Source of the DNA: Lates calcarifer
Lineage: Eukaryota; Chordata; Actinopteri; Centropomidae
Reading direction: 5' to 3'
DNA length: 64,000 nucleotides
NCBI RefSeq assembly: GCF_001640805.2
Contig: NC_066844.1
Span: forward strand, 8,762,216-8,826,215
Each line of letters starts with the position of its first letter. Position 1 is the stretch's first letter. Below, one piece after another: positions 40,254-52,860 of this stretch. A program made the translations under genes and the position numbers. The notes beneath the pieces were generated by a model, which did not search any database, was not told the origin of the DNA, and was given only the letters and a program-made list of their open reading frames with translations.

Positions 40254-41079
40254 GAAGTACATTTTGTGTGATATAATATAGCTGCTGTTATTACAAATGC
40301 TATGGCAGGAATTTGGTATCTACAATGATTAAAAATGAAAATGTTATAAGACAATTATATCACATGCTCATTATCTTTACAAGAATATGCATTATGGTAG
40401 TAAAATGTGCATAGTAGAACACTGATTTGAAAGAGAGACCGATGATGCTCAAGACCATTCTGTCTGAAAAAGTGGTTTCCAGTGTGCACACGGTCGATGG
40501 TAATCTGTCCATCTCTTTCCTTCACCCCGCACCCTTGTGTATGTCTTCACTAGAAATCATCTGACAGCACAAACCTGCTCAGCACTGTGGACAGCATGCT
40601 GGAGCTCGTCCTGGGTGGAGTATGAGGCCAAAGAGAGCTAGTGCTGTCAGACATTAAAGACACAGACCAACATACTAGAAAATCCACCTGTTTACTGTCT
40701 AACACTTTCAAATGTGTGTCTGTGTGATGTATTTATAGCATAGCAAATACCAGAAATTGCTTGTTTCTGTCAGAAGTGAAAAACTACACTATACAATTTT
40801 TCAAAGCAGGGTAAAAGCATCAGTTTTCTTCCAAAACTAGCAAAAAGTGACATGTTTGGTTTCAATATGTAGTTAACGATATGGCTAATATGGCTCAAAA
40901 GGGTTATATGGGTGTACTCTAATCACAGTATGACCACCAAAGTATACTTCAGTGCTTGCAAGTTCCCTCTGCAGCCTTGTTGCTGTATCCATTTTTGTTT
41001 CCAATCTTCAGTGACTGATAAGGTCACAGAGAGTGAGTAAATGTTTTGTCCACCTCCTAGTCAGTGTGTCATGATCGGG

Positions 41080-41810
41080 TGGCAATATGTCGCTAAGATG
41101 TGAGACATCCGTTCGTCTGAGTGCAGGTAGCTTAATCAGGCGAGGCAGACACGCAGTGTGTTGTCATCCACTGCGGGAGTGGACTGGCCAGCTGACCTTC
41201 AGGTGGAGGATCAGCGGTACCAACGCCTGCTGGCACAAACAGCAAGATGAGAGTGAGAGGCACAGACAGAGAAAGAGAAGACCTCATCATCACAGCCGAG
41301 ATGAAAAATTCCCTGACATGTTTGATGCCGAGTGTTCCCAAGCATTCAGCAACTCAAACTATTTCCCCGAGGCCCCAGTGGCTGCTCAGAGAGAGAAAAA
41401 CAGATGAAGATGATGGCCACCTGCAAAGTAAGAAACACAGCAGAGCATAATTTAAATGGATTTGGGGAGCCGCAGCATGTAGAGAGCCATGTAAAAATGC
41501 TAACACAAACAACAGCTGCGATACAAAATGGCGCGCAGCTTCTGCTCTCCCCCCGCTACATAATGCATGGCTAACAAGACAAATGTCCCTGCATTTTTGC
41601 CATGAATTATGCATGGATTCTGCACTGTTTCTAAACAGCAGATGAGCGTTTTATCTGTGAAGGGATCACCTGGTGGAGTTGCTACTGAATGCTGTGATGG
41701 AGCTGTGAAATCAGGCAGGGACAGCCTGGATAACCCCCCAACTCCTGCACAACAAATTCTATTCAGAGACAGCACGGTAGATTTCTTCACAGCTCACTTT
41801 TAACTTCTTG
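41080..41810. other. GC-richer, complex intron block
   Basis: Compared with its AT-rich surroundings this block is richer in CpG and free of recognised repeats. Long frames stay open in several frames on both strands (up to 106 codons at 41087-41407), which points to base composition rather than one gene. None has family similarity I can see. It could be a conserved noncoding element or an unrecognised exon. Confidence 0.3.
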
Positions 41811-44016
41811 ACCTTGAATGAATCAACAGCATGCAGATGGAAAGAAAAAGTTTATACCATTTTCACAACAGTATCTAATTAATTGCTGAAGAGCACTGAG
41901 GAAAATTGCTGTAAAACGTATGCAGACTATGCGATCCTGGCATAGTCTGCATGTATGTTACAACTATAGCAGCTAGTTCTCAATATGACTTATCTGACAA
42001 ATATCTGCAGCTCCATCAAATTAAATATTAAAAGATGCAAAGACATGATTTGGTTGTAGATCTCTAAGATTAGTGCTGTCTGATGTGGTGAAAGATAGAA
42101 GGGCTGTCGGGGGGAAAGGTAGGAAAAACAGCAATACAGCAAGAGGCCCAGTGTCTATATTGCAGAAATAAGTCAGAAGCTGGCAGTTCATGCCAGTTCA
42201 TATCTTAGGAAATGGATTAGTGATGCATAAAGAAGGAACCGTGGTGGCTAACTCCTGAAGTTCTGAAGAGCTCATCCAGAAGTTTCTTTTATGAATATGC
42301 CATTTCTCAAAGAAATCCTGTCCCCTAGAAATCACACTCCTATACAGCTAAACTGCAACAGGCAAATACGTTCAGTAAGAAATGTAATGACTGGCTAGAG
42401 GTAGCGTGTGTTCTTTGAATAAACAAAGTGCTACATTTGTTAATGGCAGCGGAGTCACCAGGAGGTGGTTGGGTTGGATTGTGGGTGTATAAATTGCACT
42501 GTCACATTAGTGGCTGAGGTTCATATCCATGGTTCATATCTGTGGTTAGGTTTAGACAACAAGAGAAAGATGGTGGTTAAATGGTAAAATTCAGCTTTTT
42601 CTGTGTTAAACCAAATCACAAACCATTCCCTAACCTTTACCAAGTGCTATGAGAGTCTAAACAGAACCACAGGAAGGTTTAATAATGCTGTAGTCACCAC
42701 AAGTGGATATTATACTGCAAGATCTGATGTCTGTGAACATTTTACTGATGTGTTCAGTATTTATGTAATTGTGATTTACCAAATGTATAAATGCACAGCA
42801 TATCATTATTATGTTAATAAAAACCCAGTTGCAACTATATTTCACAGAAAATATAATTGCTATAGAAATATAACCTGTAGGAGACAGGTTGATCTCTGAC
42901 CAGTGATCATTTTTCTGACTGAAGGTGTAACCAGTGCATGATAAACGTATATTCATTGTATCAGTTTGAGATTATATTATATCCTAACAGGGTTTGTTTT
43001 ATTGTGGCAAAATAAAAAAATACTTAGTAATGATTTACTTGTGTAGACCTTGTTTACCAGCAGTGACAAACATCAATTTATTTGACACACTTTGTCACCA
43101 TCACATATATTTGCACTTACTCCTCTCCATCATTTCTTCATCTGTTTTGGGACTGCAGAAGGGTTGCTCAGGTTACTGATCCAATTTCATTTGGCAGAGC
43201 TCTTATCCTGAGAATCCAGTTCTAAACATTTGACCGAGAGATGATGACCAAAGCTAAAGTTAGAGTTGTAACAAACTATCCTTCAAAGAATCCTGGTTGA
43301 GCTAAATATTGTAAGGGAATATATAAAGTGGGCCTGTTAATGTGTTATCAGGTGTTTATGATAATTTATGACTCAGAGTCTTGGACAGTATCTTAATGAA
43401 ATGACGAACCTGGTCACTCTCTTCACTTCAGAGCTTCCTATATAAATGGGCCAGATCTTTCTGATGAAATGTGGGCACTGATTAAAGGAACATGGAAATC
43501 CTTTCAGAACCATTTGTGAATGTGAAAATAATAATTTTCACTATATTTTAGCAAGATGTGAGGGAATAACAAAGGATCCTGGAAGGGCAATTTGCAATGG
43601 CTGAAGAGAACTATTTTACTTGGCAAATTAGCCCCTCATTTAAGAACTTGCCTCAGAGGCTGATGGAAAATGACAGAAATGGTATTGTATGAGCACATCT
43701 TCCTCAGAACAAATTTAAAAAATAAACACATATCTACCTTTGGCATATCCTCAGAGTACACCCTTTTGTCAGTGTCTCTTCAAACCACAAAGTGGTTTCA
43801 CACTGTGCATGTTTCCTCACACACACACACGTGTTGATTGTGCTTCCAGTGATCATTGAAATTTGCCATCACATCGACAGACCCCAATTTTCTGTCATCT
43901 GTTTCTTTGAGAAGAGTGATTACTATGTATGTTGAAAAAGATTGCCAGTGATGTATAACCACTCCATCTTTCTTACTCTGTCTCTGTTTTTCTCTGTACC
44001 TCTGTCTTTTCTCCAG

Positions 44017-44165
44017 TGGCCATTATGTTGAAGGATGATTACTTTGTTCGGGGAGCAGGCCTACCAGGGAGATTTAAGGCAGAAAAAGTTGAGTTTCATT
44101 GGGGTCCAAGCAACGGATCCGAGGGGTCTGAACATAGCATCAACGGCCGACGTTACCCTGTGGAG
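44017..44165 (+). CDS. ptprg: ptprg exon, zinc-site region of the carbonic-anhydrase-like domain
   Basis: This is the next exon of the same gene: 149 nt, entered in phase 1 and left in phase 0. The acceptor is strong (a long pyrimidine tract ending CTTTTCTCCAG) and so is the donor (GAG|GTAAGC). The last base of the preceding exon plus the first two bases here form a Val codon, giving [18 protein letters not shown], then [11 protein letters not shown] and [14 protein letters not shown]. These blocks are nearly the same as mammalian PTPRG as I recall it. The EFHWG block aligns with FHFHWG of active carbonic anhydrases: the His94 zinc ligand is Glu while His96 is kept. The family's third ligand position falls in the following exon, which is outside what I could find. 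The product is therefore expected to be a catalytically dead carbonic anhydrase fold, as known for PTPRG and PTPRZ. One sequon (NGS) is present. Confidence 0.95.
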
Positions 44166-46974
44166 GTAAGCCCAGTCTACCAAGCCTTGACATATCCAGG
44201 AATTAACTGAGAGCTAGTAGTTATATTTATTTGATAGGGGTGTAGATATGAATGTAAATACTGTCGATTATTAGAACCAGAACCAGGAGGACACAGCATT
44301 TAGTGCTCATTATATGAACTGTGTCTTAGAACAGTTCCATGTTGGCTTTAACCTTTATTGTAGTGTTAATCATTCAGCAGCAGCATTCTGAAAAACCCAG
44401 TTATCAAATACACTGAATAAAACATTAGTAGGACCATAATTCATGAAAATATTTGGATGTTGGAATGATTCTGTAAAATAGATATGGGAAAATGTAATTC
44501 CAAAAACTGAAATCAGCTGCTTTTGGCTTGCAGCATTTCATTAGTTGAGGATACATTAAGTTTGCTAAAACAGAGAATATTTTCATTCAATTCTTTGGAA
44601 TTCTGCAGTCTAATCATTAACATACTATACCTGTCATGTCCATTTTTTTTTTCGATCTGCAATGAACACTTTGCAGACAAGTTCAACATAAATGTCCTGT
44701 AGAAAAGTTCAAGATAAACATTATACAGGTGCCAACAATTAGTGAATAGTCCTGGCTGTGAAGACCAGGAATTACCTCACAAACCTGATTTTTGGCATGA
44801 AGAGATAATCTTTTAGCATCCAGCTTCAGCTTCAGCCTCTACCAACTAAAACAAAAGTAAAAATTTGTGTGTTTTGGTGTGTCTGATAGTGTGTGTGTAT
44901 TTGCATGTTGTGCAGCTGTCAGTCTCTTGAATACCGAAATGTCAGCCATCTCTCCTAGAGCACTGCTTCTTTGCTATGGCTCGCCAAACAGATGAATATG
45001 CATTGTTTGACATTTGGCAGATCAGCACGCTGACAGATCAGCTTGATATTGTAATCTTCTCCTTCCCCTCCAAACTCTTTTTCCTTCTCAAACCTTTCCA
45101 CAAAGTTGTATAAAGGTGCCTTTGTGTCAGTTGTTAAGATAACCCAATAGGGAAGTGATGCATTTATCCTCTCTACTCAGTTCAGAAATATTGCTTACCT
45201 GTCTGCAGGTGAGGAATTCAAAGATTCTGCTGAGAACACAAAACCACCGATATGAATGCATGACGAAGCTTTCTGAGTCTGTGTTTTCAAATTGCTGTTT
45301 TTATAATATGCCATCACAATTGATTTAGCTCTGAGACATCAGCAAGGAAAAGTTTACATGTAGCACTTTTATGAACTTCCAGTGAAAATCAAACCTGTTT
45401 TCTCATATTGACTTAGCCTCTCAGTCAACTATACTAGTCAACTATACTATTTCTCTAGAGACACACACGCACACACACACCTTGGCACTGCCTTGTGCCA
45501 GATTCAATATTGGCAGTATGGCTCAGCTGAGATGACTCCTTTAAAGGCTACAACTGATCCTGATATTTCTGCAGTGCAGCTGCTACTAACATATTTTAGC
45601 TTATGCTAGTAGCTATAGACGCGGTTTGGTTGCTCTGACCAGTATGCTCGCTAACCAATCAAATGACATCGATGACATTATGAATCCATAATGCATGCAA
45701 AAGCACAGAGAGGTATTCAGCAAACTTTTATTAATTGTATTGTGTTAGTTATATTATCTATTTTAAATGAGACCTTCACCAAATTAGTCTGACTGAAAAT
45801 GTCCAAAATATATTTCTCATACATTATTTGATCGTATGTGCATGTGTTATCACACTGTAAAGCTTTCTCAGTGTGGTCTCTGATTCCTCGTTCATACAGC
45901 CACAGCAGAGAGATATGGACACAGTTTGATTGCTGTCTAGCCCATGGTTCAACCTTATTGCCTGTCTGCTACATTGCACTATGTTATCTCTGCAGGACGA
46001 GAATGGAAAACTAATACATGGACACACATGCATGCATTCACACACACCTATGTACAGCTCACAATTGAAAAGGGTTTCCATCTCAAATATGTATAATCAC
46101 AATAGAACAGACTATTTCACTTACAGCTGCAATACACAGACATACAGATAGTTTCAGTTTTATTTAAAGAAGTTTTGAGATTTTCATTGCTGAAATGTAT
46201 GCTGTCACTGTTGACACGGTTTTAACTGACTACAAAAAAGTCCATGATGTAATTTAATTGTTTAATTCCCAGACTAAGAGTGTCTCTCTATACTATATGT
46301 ATAGTATGTAGTTCAGACATGATGCTTACACTGGATTATGTCAGCCATGTTTTTATAGCTGCCCCATTTCATCAAGTTGAAATGCTCTACATGTCTTGTG
46401 CATCATTTGATAATTATTTCCCCATCATCCTAGATTCACTCTGAATTTTTGGAAACATTTGAATGTATCCTAGAATGTAAAATACAGTTCTGTTTGGCCT
46501 GTAGAAAATTAAGAATTTGAGCCCAGTCATTAACTGTTGTCAGCTATGAAACAATAGTTCTCTCCCTTTTCAACTGACCTGAATTTAGTGTTTGTGAGAT
46601 GTAGTTTTCCTAGCTGATTTAAATGCAAAATCACAGCACAGACAAATATCCAAACTTGAAAAGTTAAGAAACCAAACATTTTAATTTCACATTTATTTTG
46701 TACAAATGTTTTTCAACAGTTTAATTTTGTTTTTTCGGTTATGAGATGTTTTGTGCAGTTCACCTTTGTCTTGAGGGTGGCACTATACAGGACATGGGTC
46801 ATATCTCAGAGTATTTCCTGACAATCTGCTTCTTATACTCTTTGTGTAGTAAAAGAATAATGGTGGTTTTTAGTGACAAGCCTTGGTTCACCAACAAAAA
46901 TAGAATTCCTTTGGTTATCATAAATATCCAAAGCAGATTTCATTAAAATCCAATCTCTCGTTTTCAGGGGGCTT

Positions 46975-47115
46975 GTAACATTCCCCTCACTATTTCTTAC
47001 CTTCTCATTTTTCCTTACAATTACCTTCTGTTCTCTTTCCCCTCCCATTCCCTCTTTTCCTACCCATGCCTTTCCATTCCATTCTTTCCAGTTTCTTTCC
47101 TTCTCTCTAAGTCTT
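46975..47115. repeat. Long polypyrimidine tract
   Basis: About 140 bases that are mostly C or T on the + strand, for example TTCCCCTCCCATTCCCTC. This strand bias makes the minus-strand frame at 46833-47225 open by chance. Confidence 0.85.
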
Positions 47116-48839
47116 GTACCACTCAGCATCTCAGTGTGTTGCAGCGGGTGGTGGTGAGAAGAGCTGTTCTTGTGCTTTCTCTGAGTTCTCCACATGAATG
47201 ATGTATGATTTACAAGCCTTGCCATTTACTAATTGTAGCCTAATAGGGCACTTGAATGGCATGATGAAGTAGGGACCTGCTGCTCCCCTACCTGCTGTTT
47301 TTAACAGTAATGCTGTGGTTAATATGCCAAGCACAGCACTGCCAGGCAGCACTGCACATGTCTGTAGCTGGAGTGTGTCTCCCAGCAGTTCCTATGTGTC
47401 GGTATGCACTCCCCTGTGTCTTGTACAGTCTTACTACCCTGGTACAAACATGTACACTGTAAAAACTACAACTGATATTATTTTACATAAATAACAATTG
47501 GAACTTGTTATGCCTTAGAAATTTAAATCATCAGCATTTGAAGTAAGATTTTAACAACAAATGAAAAGGCTGTATCTTATTTCAGTGACACTGAGGGAGT
47601 CCTGATAACTTAGAATCTTTATCTGTGATTCATAATGAAAAGAGAAAGTTCTGCTAACTTGTGTTTGTTTGAATTGTTTATCACTTTCAGAACAAATTAT
47701 GAGTTCAGTTGAAAAATATCCAGTAGATTGTTCACATAACCAGCAATATAAGTTTTTGGAAACATTGTAAGCTTATTTGCATGTACTTCCCAGCATGCAT
47801 TGCACTGAGCTTAAAATTCCCTAGAAATCCTTTTTTGTAACATAAAAAAGAAGTAGAATTACATGACAGAGGCTGTTTTGTGTCTTTTTCTACATGTGTC
47901 TCTGAGGTGTTTGACGGTCTTTTCTCTCTGGTCAAAAGTAAGACAGTGCAAACCATGAGGAAGACAGGTCTTTAATTCAGACACTTCCTGCATCCTTCCT
48001 ACAGGACATTTGAGTCATGTTAGTGATTTTGAAGCACAATGTTCCTGAGCTCAATGCATGTATAGGTGAGACAGAAAAAAGCTGTTATGAGGGATAAAGA
48101 GATGAAAAAAAATCTTTGCTCATTAATAAAGGGGAAGTTCTAAATGGGTACAACATTTTTTACAGTGTATGAATTCAACCACAGGTATTCTCAACCAGGA
48201 GTTGTGTGGTTGATTTTGAATTGTTAGGTCAGACCCAAGGTCAACTACCAGTGGAAATACACTTACTCACACACATACACTAAAGGCTTTCTTTGTTTCT
48301 GGGTTTCTAGAAAATATATTTTAGACTTTATTCAGTCTGTCCTAATACTAATATTCTACATGCAGTATTGCAGGTTGTTCCCAAAGTGCCCAGTAAGTGT
48401 GATATACATTCACACTATGAAAAAATTCCATATTTGAGAATACTAAAAATAATAGCATTTACAGAGAATACTTAATGCTTGATTGTTGTCATGATGTCAG
48501 TGTTTTCCCTCAACAGAAATGGAAAAAATGCTCCAGGCTCCAGGTTATATAGTTATTGGTTTGATTGTCCTGTAAAAAGTTCATGAAACTCCAAATTAAA
48601 CCCACTATATGATTTCAAAAGCAGCTCTTATTTAGAGGCAAAAGCAAAACCTTTTGATATCTGGCAACAAGAGCAACAACAACAATGCACTGATAGTCAA
48701 TGATTATTTGTTTTGGCAATTTCAGTCTGAGTCTGAGGTTCCCTCAACAAAATGCTAATGAGATTTTTTCATTGGAAAGGAAATTACATATATTCAAAAA
48801 ATAAGCTCAGTGATTACCCAATGTTTGTGATACTTACCC

Positions 48840-49225
48840 GCTTTGTTCGGCAAGATAATCTTCACAAATGAAACCACGGTTGTGGGTATTATATAGCTTC
48901 TTCTTAAGAGTGGCTTCTGTTTAGCCACTTTACCATAAAAGCCTATTTGATAGAGTGCTGCTGAGATGGCTGTCCCTCTAGCAGGTTCTCTGCACAGGAC
49001 ATCTGAGACTCGTAGATTGACCGTTGGGTTCTTGGTTGCTTCCGTGACCATGGCCATTCTTGCCAAGTTCCTCAGTTTGACCTGAAGACCAGCTGTAGGA
49101 AGAGTCCTGGTGGTTCCAGACTTCTTTCTTTCACCGTTATTCAGGTCACTATGCTCCCGGGAACACCCAGAGCTTTAGTAGTGGCTTTATACTTTTGCCC
49201 TGATCTATACCTCACCACATTTTTA
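48840..49225 (-). mobile_element. Tc1-like transposase relic, N-terminal DNA-binding part
   Basis: On the minus strand a broken frame reads TTKALGVPGSIV-like, then GERKKSGTTRTLPTAG, and from 49066 an open stretch LRNLARMAMVTEATKNPTV followed by ISAALYQIGFYGKVAKQKPL. This is the paired helix-turn-helix region plus the basic linker ahead of the catalytic domain in Tc1-family transposases (compare the usual ...ALHQSGLYGRVARRKPLL). After LLRRSYI similarity is lost. The catalytic domain and inverted repeats are absent. It is a different subfamily from the relic at 7.2 kb. Confidence 0.78.
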
Positions 49226-49899
49226 TTGTATTTTTACTGAACCAACATGGCTTTCAACTGGTTTCCTGTGACTGCTGTACCATGGATAGTTTTAACCACA
49301 TACGTAAATACCAACAACTAACTACTACTAACAACTACATGGGATACAAACACTCGCAATGCATCAGCAAGAATCTCATCAAAATGTCAATTTAGAGTGC
49401 CATATTAATCTATCATGAAATTTCAAACCATTCACCTGACTGACCACTCTAATATTTATTAAAATACTGGCCGTAATGTTTCAGCAAACTAGGATATCTG
49501 TCTGAGGCTACCCCCCACTATGGTACCTCACCTGTCCAACCCCCCTCACACCCCAACCTCCACCCCCTGTCCAAGAGGGTTAGAGTGCTATCAGGGCTAG
49601 CTGGCCAAAGAGCTAAGCTATCCATTTTGTCTGACTGCCTCTTGCCAAGGCTCATTTTTATCTCGACCTCCTCCCAAGCCTCCCAGACGTGATAAACGAG
49701 AGGAGCGGAGGTTGAAAAGATGGAGGGGGAAGGGCTGAGTGTGTGTGGCTCCAGAACTTGCTCTGCCAGCTTTTACCCACCTGCCTAGATAAGAAAGGCA
49801 CTGTAAATTAACACGCGATAGGGGGGCTGAGAGCACAGGCGGTGTGTGGGTGTGTGTGTTGATTGGGGGGGATTGTGCACTCATTCACACATATATACA

Positions 49900-50040
49900 C
49901 ACACACGCTTCCTCTCTTTGCTTTGCAGGTATCACAGATAAAGATGTGTCATTGATGAATGGGATTTTATTTCCCATCAACCTTTGCTGCGTGGAAAATG
50001 GAAAGCGCATCCTGGCCCCTAAATCATCAGATGAATAATG
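49900..50040 (+). other. Acceptor-like site with short open frame
   Basis: CTTCCTCTCTTTGCTTTGCAG at 49909-49929 is a textbook acceptor. The following frame reads GITDKDVSLMNGILFPINLC and stops at 50036-50038. No donor follows before the stop and the peptide matches no ptprg exon I know, so at most it could be an alternative terminal exon or a pseudo-exon. Confidence 0.2.
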
Positions 50041-50128
50041 ATAACACTGGGTAGCAGTTTTCATTTCTTTGCACTATTTTTTCTGCAAAGCTCCGTATGC
50101 AAACTGTTTGTTTCTATCATGCTGTTTT

Positions 50129-50130
<2 letters not shown>

Positions 50131-50162
<32 letters not shown>
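50131..50162. repeat. (GT)n microsatellite
   Basis: About 16 GT units after TTTTCTC. Confidence 0.96.
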
Positions 50163-50164
<2 letters not shown>

Positions 50165-50715
50165 CCAACACTGAAGCTAAAAATGAATGGTGAGCTTACA
50201 CAAACTGTGGTGTAGATGTTTAAACCCTTGTTTGTACCTTGTTTAATCACACCAGAGGGCAGAGAGCTCCTAATTCACCCACCACCAATACGGAGGCAAA
50301 ATTGCAAGGAGGAGAACATTTAATAGTACATCCATTTCTTTTACTCCCAGTATGAGAAATACAACACCTGTCTGACACATAATAATGACACAGTTCAATT
50401 TATACTCATCTATTTTTGGTACCATTTGTTTCCTTAATCGTTTTTGGCAGCCATCTCCTGACTGTGAATTGCAAGATAAACAACATCAAAATCAATATGC
50501 TCGGCACGAAAACCATCATTCATTTGGACTTGTAAACTGACACCATAAACTTTTATTTGGCATATATTTGTGGAACAATCACAAAGACCTCAGAGAGTTG
50601 GCACTGTCTGGGGTTTTTACAGCTGTCATGACCATGCAACACATGGCTGTTTATTACATCAGCTAAAATCACATTAACAAAGGTATGTACAGTGATGTGG
50701 GGCGATCCATAAGGA

Positions 50716-50748
50716 GATATATATATATTATATTATATATTATATATT
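50716..50748. repeat. AT-rich TATAT tract
   Basis: ATATATATATTATATTATAT units; able to form cruciform structure. Confidence 0.85.
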
Positions 50749-50751
50749 GTG

Positions 50752-50817
50752 ATTCTTTGTCTGTTTTCACAAGTTGCTATGTCACTCAGATCTGTCAGTC
50801 TTCAGGGATCAGTCATA
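50752..50817 (+). repeat. Diverged direct repeat, left copy
   Basis: TCTGTTTTCAC, TTGCTATGTCAC, TCAGATCTGTCAGTC, TTCAGGG and ATCAGTCATAG occur in the same order as in 52786-52860, with small insertions between blocks. Confidence 0.7.
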
Positions 50818-52309
50818 GTCTTGTGTATCCTTGAGGTCTAATATACATGTTAAGAGTATTTATGTCCTCATACAACATTTTAAATCCAGCACTTTATCTA
50901 TTTTCCTAGTTTGTGGTCTTCTTTTTCTTCCTTGAGTATGCTGGCACATTGCAGCATATCTTGGCTTGTCACCTGTAGAACCTGAGCAGTTAAAGCAACC
51001 AGTACAGACTTGTGGTGGAACATCATAGAGAAAGCAACATGTCAGCCACTTCAGTTCTTCATCATCATCTATACATTATACATTATATTCAGTCATAGTC
51101 TTGCTGTCCAGTGTCTTGGCAGCGCTCATAGCCCAACACAACATCAGTCAAGGTGCATTATTAGATCAAAAGGAAAAAGCCTTTATGCATATTAAGCTGC
51201 CTCAGGTCACAGTTATGCATGTCAAGTGCAAATGAAACACAAGCCATTACAGCCAGTGCGAATAGCTGTGTTGATTAAAAAAAACTCTTAGCCAGCATGT
51301 AAGCTATTAATATATCGCTGATGAGCTAATATCAACTGGTAATATTAACCCAGCTGGTGAACTGGTTGGGCTCTAGTTTTCACCATTGAAACAAAGAACC
51401 GTTGTTGATGTATTTCTGATGAGTAGAATCTCTAGTAAATATGGACATATCTTCAAACGTGTTTTGTTTATCAGTGAAATATTATGTCAGACTGGGGTGA
51501 AATACATCTTGAGCAGAAATTTGTCTTAATTATGTATATTTACGAATGGAGTGCCTTTACACATTAATGATGTCAATATGCATGCAAAATGCATTGTATA
51601 TGAAAGGAGAGGCGAGCTGTCAGCTGTCTGTAAGGATGCAGTAGCATGTCAGTGACAGGCTAGAAGGAGTATTGAATGGATGGACGCGGAGGGACTGTGC
51701 TGTTACACTGACAGACGGACAGACCTGATGAAGAACAGCATTTGTTCTCTTCTCCTGTAGCACAACAAGAGTAAGTAAATCAGTGTAACTGGATGTTGCA
51801 GGCTAACACATGGAGGTGCTCTGTACATAACCACATTATGGTGATGGGGGTTGTTTTTCTGTGCTGTTGATCTTATTAGTAATGGTATCCTTGGAGTTTT
51901 TCTTGTGTTATTTTTATATTCAGCCTTCCTGCCCTTATGCTGTTTGTGCTCTCCTCATTTATTGCCTTTTCTTTCTTATTCTCTCTCTGCTTTTTGTTCT
52001 CTCTCTTTCTCTCAGTCAGCTACATTCCATTAAACCTTCAAAGATAACTGATGACTGCCAGGCTGCACTCCCTTGTTTTTTATATATATTTCTCTTTTAT
52101 TTATGATTGGCCTTCCCTCCAGATAGGGAACACATGCCATTCCTAACATAATGTTATATTTCCTGGTGCCTCTCCTCAATGACACTAAAAAAACACAGTC
52201 ATTCTTTAAAAGCCCAATGCTACCTAGAGGGCAAATAGATGCTGTCCCAGATGCCGAGGCTTGTTCCATACCATTTTTAATAATGTGGTGGGGGCAGTCC
52301 CCGTTACAG

Positions 52310-52340
52310 TTTTTTTTTTTTTTTTTTGGGTGGGGGGGGT
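52310..52340. repeat. T18 run followed by G run
   Basis: Eighteen T then GGGTGGGGGGGG. It explains two long opposing chance frames over this spot (52151-52381 and 52030-52413). Confidence 0.93.
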
Positions 52341-52785
52341 CTTTTTTCTGCTCAACCCCCCACTCCCCTTCCCCTTCATGAAAAAGTAACACTCTTAAAA
52401 TTGAAAAAGCCACAGCTGACTCTCAGGCCCATTTCTCATGTAATGTATTTCAATTGGGTTTTTAAGATAGATTGCACGAGGTCACAGCATGCTCTAAACA
52501 TATCTCATAACCCAGATTGTACAGCCCTGTCCCCACGTCTCCAATCTGTTTTGTAAAACCGTGGCGGTGAGGGAGATGAAAGGCAGAGTGTGTGTTGCAT
52601 CAGTGACCGGCAAAGCTACATCGTATGACCTTCTTTGATGGACGCCCTTTCTCCAGCTCCGAGAGGGGCCAGGGAATTCAAAACCCCATAGCGTGGCTCA
52701 GATCGAGAGAGAGACTGCATCAAACCTTCCTCTTGATGTCCTCACTCTCTCCTCTCAGCAAGGACGTGCACTCCATGTGGTGCAT

Positions 52786-52860
52786 TCTGTTGTCTGTTTT
52801 CACACAAAGCCTTGCTTATGTCACCTCAGATCTGTCAGTCCTTCAGGGGGGGGATCATAG
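52786..52860 (+). repeat. Diverged direct repeat, right copy
   Basis: TCTGTTTTCACACAAAGCC, TTGCTTATGTCACC, TCAGATCTGTCAGTCC, TTCAGGGGGGG and GATCATAG match the segment 2 kb upstream block for block. Confidence 0.7.

Larger units (their letters stand above)
33886..44016 (+). other. ptprg: ptprg intron between the two exons (10.1 kb)
   Basis: This GT...AG intron interrupts a Val codon in phase 1. The donor is GTACTG, which departs from GTAAGT at +4 and +5; the acceptor is strong. It contains a possible retroelement tail at 39796-40015, a short poly-A run at 39559, a duplicated near-palindrome at 40185-40253 and a GC-richer, complex block at 41080-41810. Other stretches (34000-35900, 36150-39500, 42000-43900) show nothing beyond AT-rich DNA and chance short open frames. 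Confidence 0.9.

Noticed and set aside
42603..42956. 98- and 99-codon frames on opposite strands
   Set aside because: AT-rich chance frames without recognisable domains, repeats or splice signals.
46833..47225. A 130-codon minus-strand open frame
   Set aside because: It runs through a polypyrimidine tract on the opposite strand; the peptide is Lys/Glu/Gly-rich low complexity with no domain and no splice context.
51861..52106. Hydrophobic 81-codon frame resembling a membrane protein
   Set aside because: The hydrophobic residues come from a T/C-rich tract; the neighbouring frame gives a similar peptide.
52030..52413. 127-codon minus-strand frame and its 76-codon + strand opposite
   Set aside because: Both pass through the T18/G run and consist partly of homopolymer residues.
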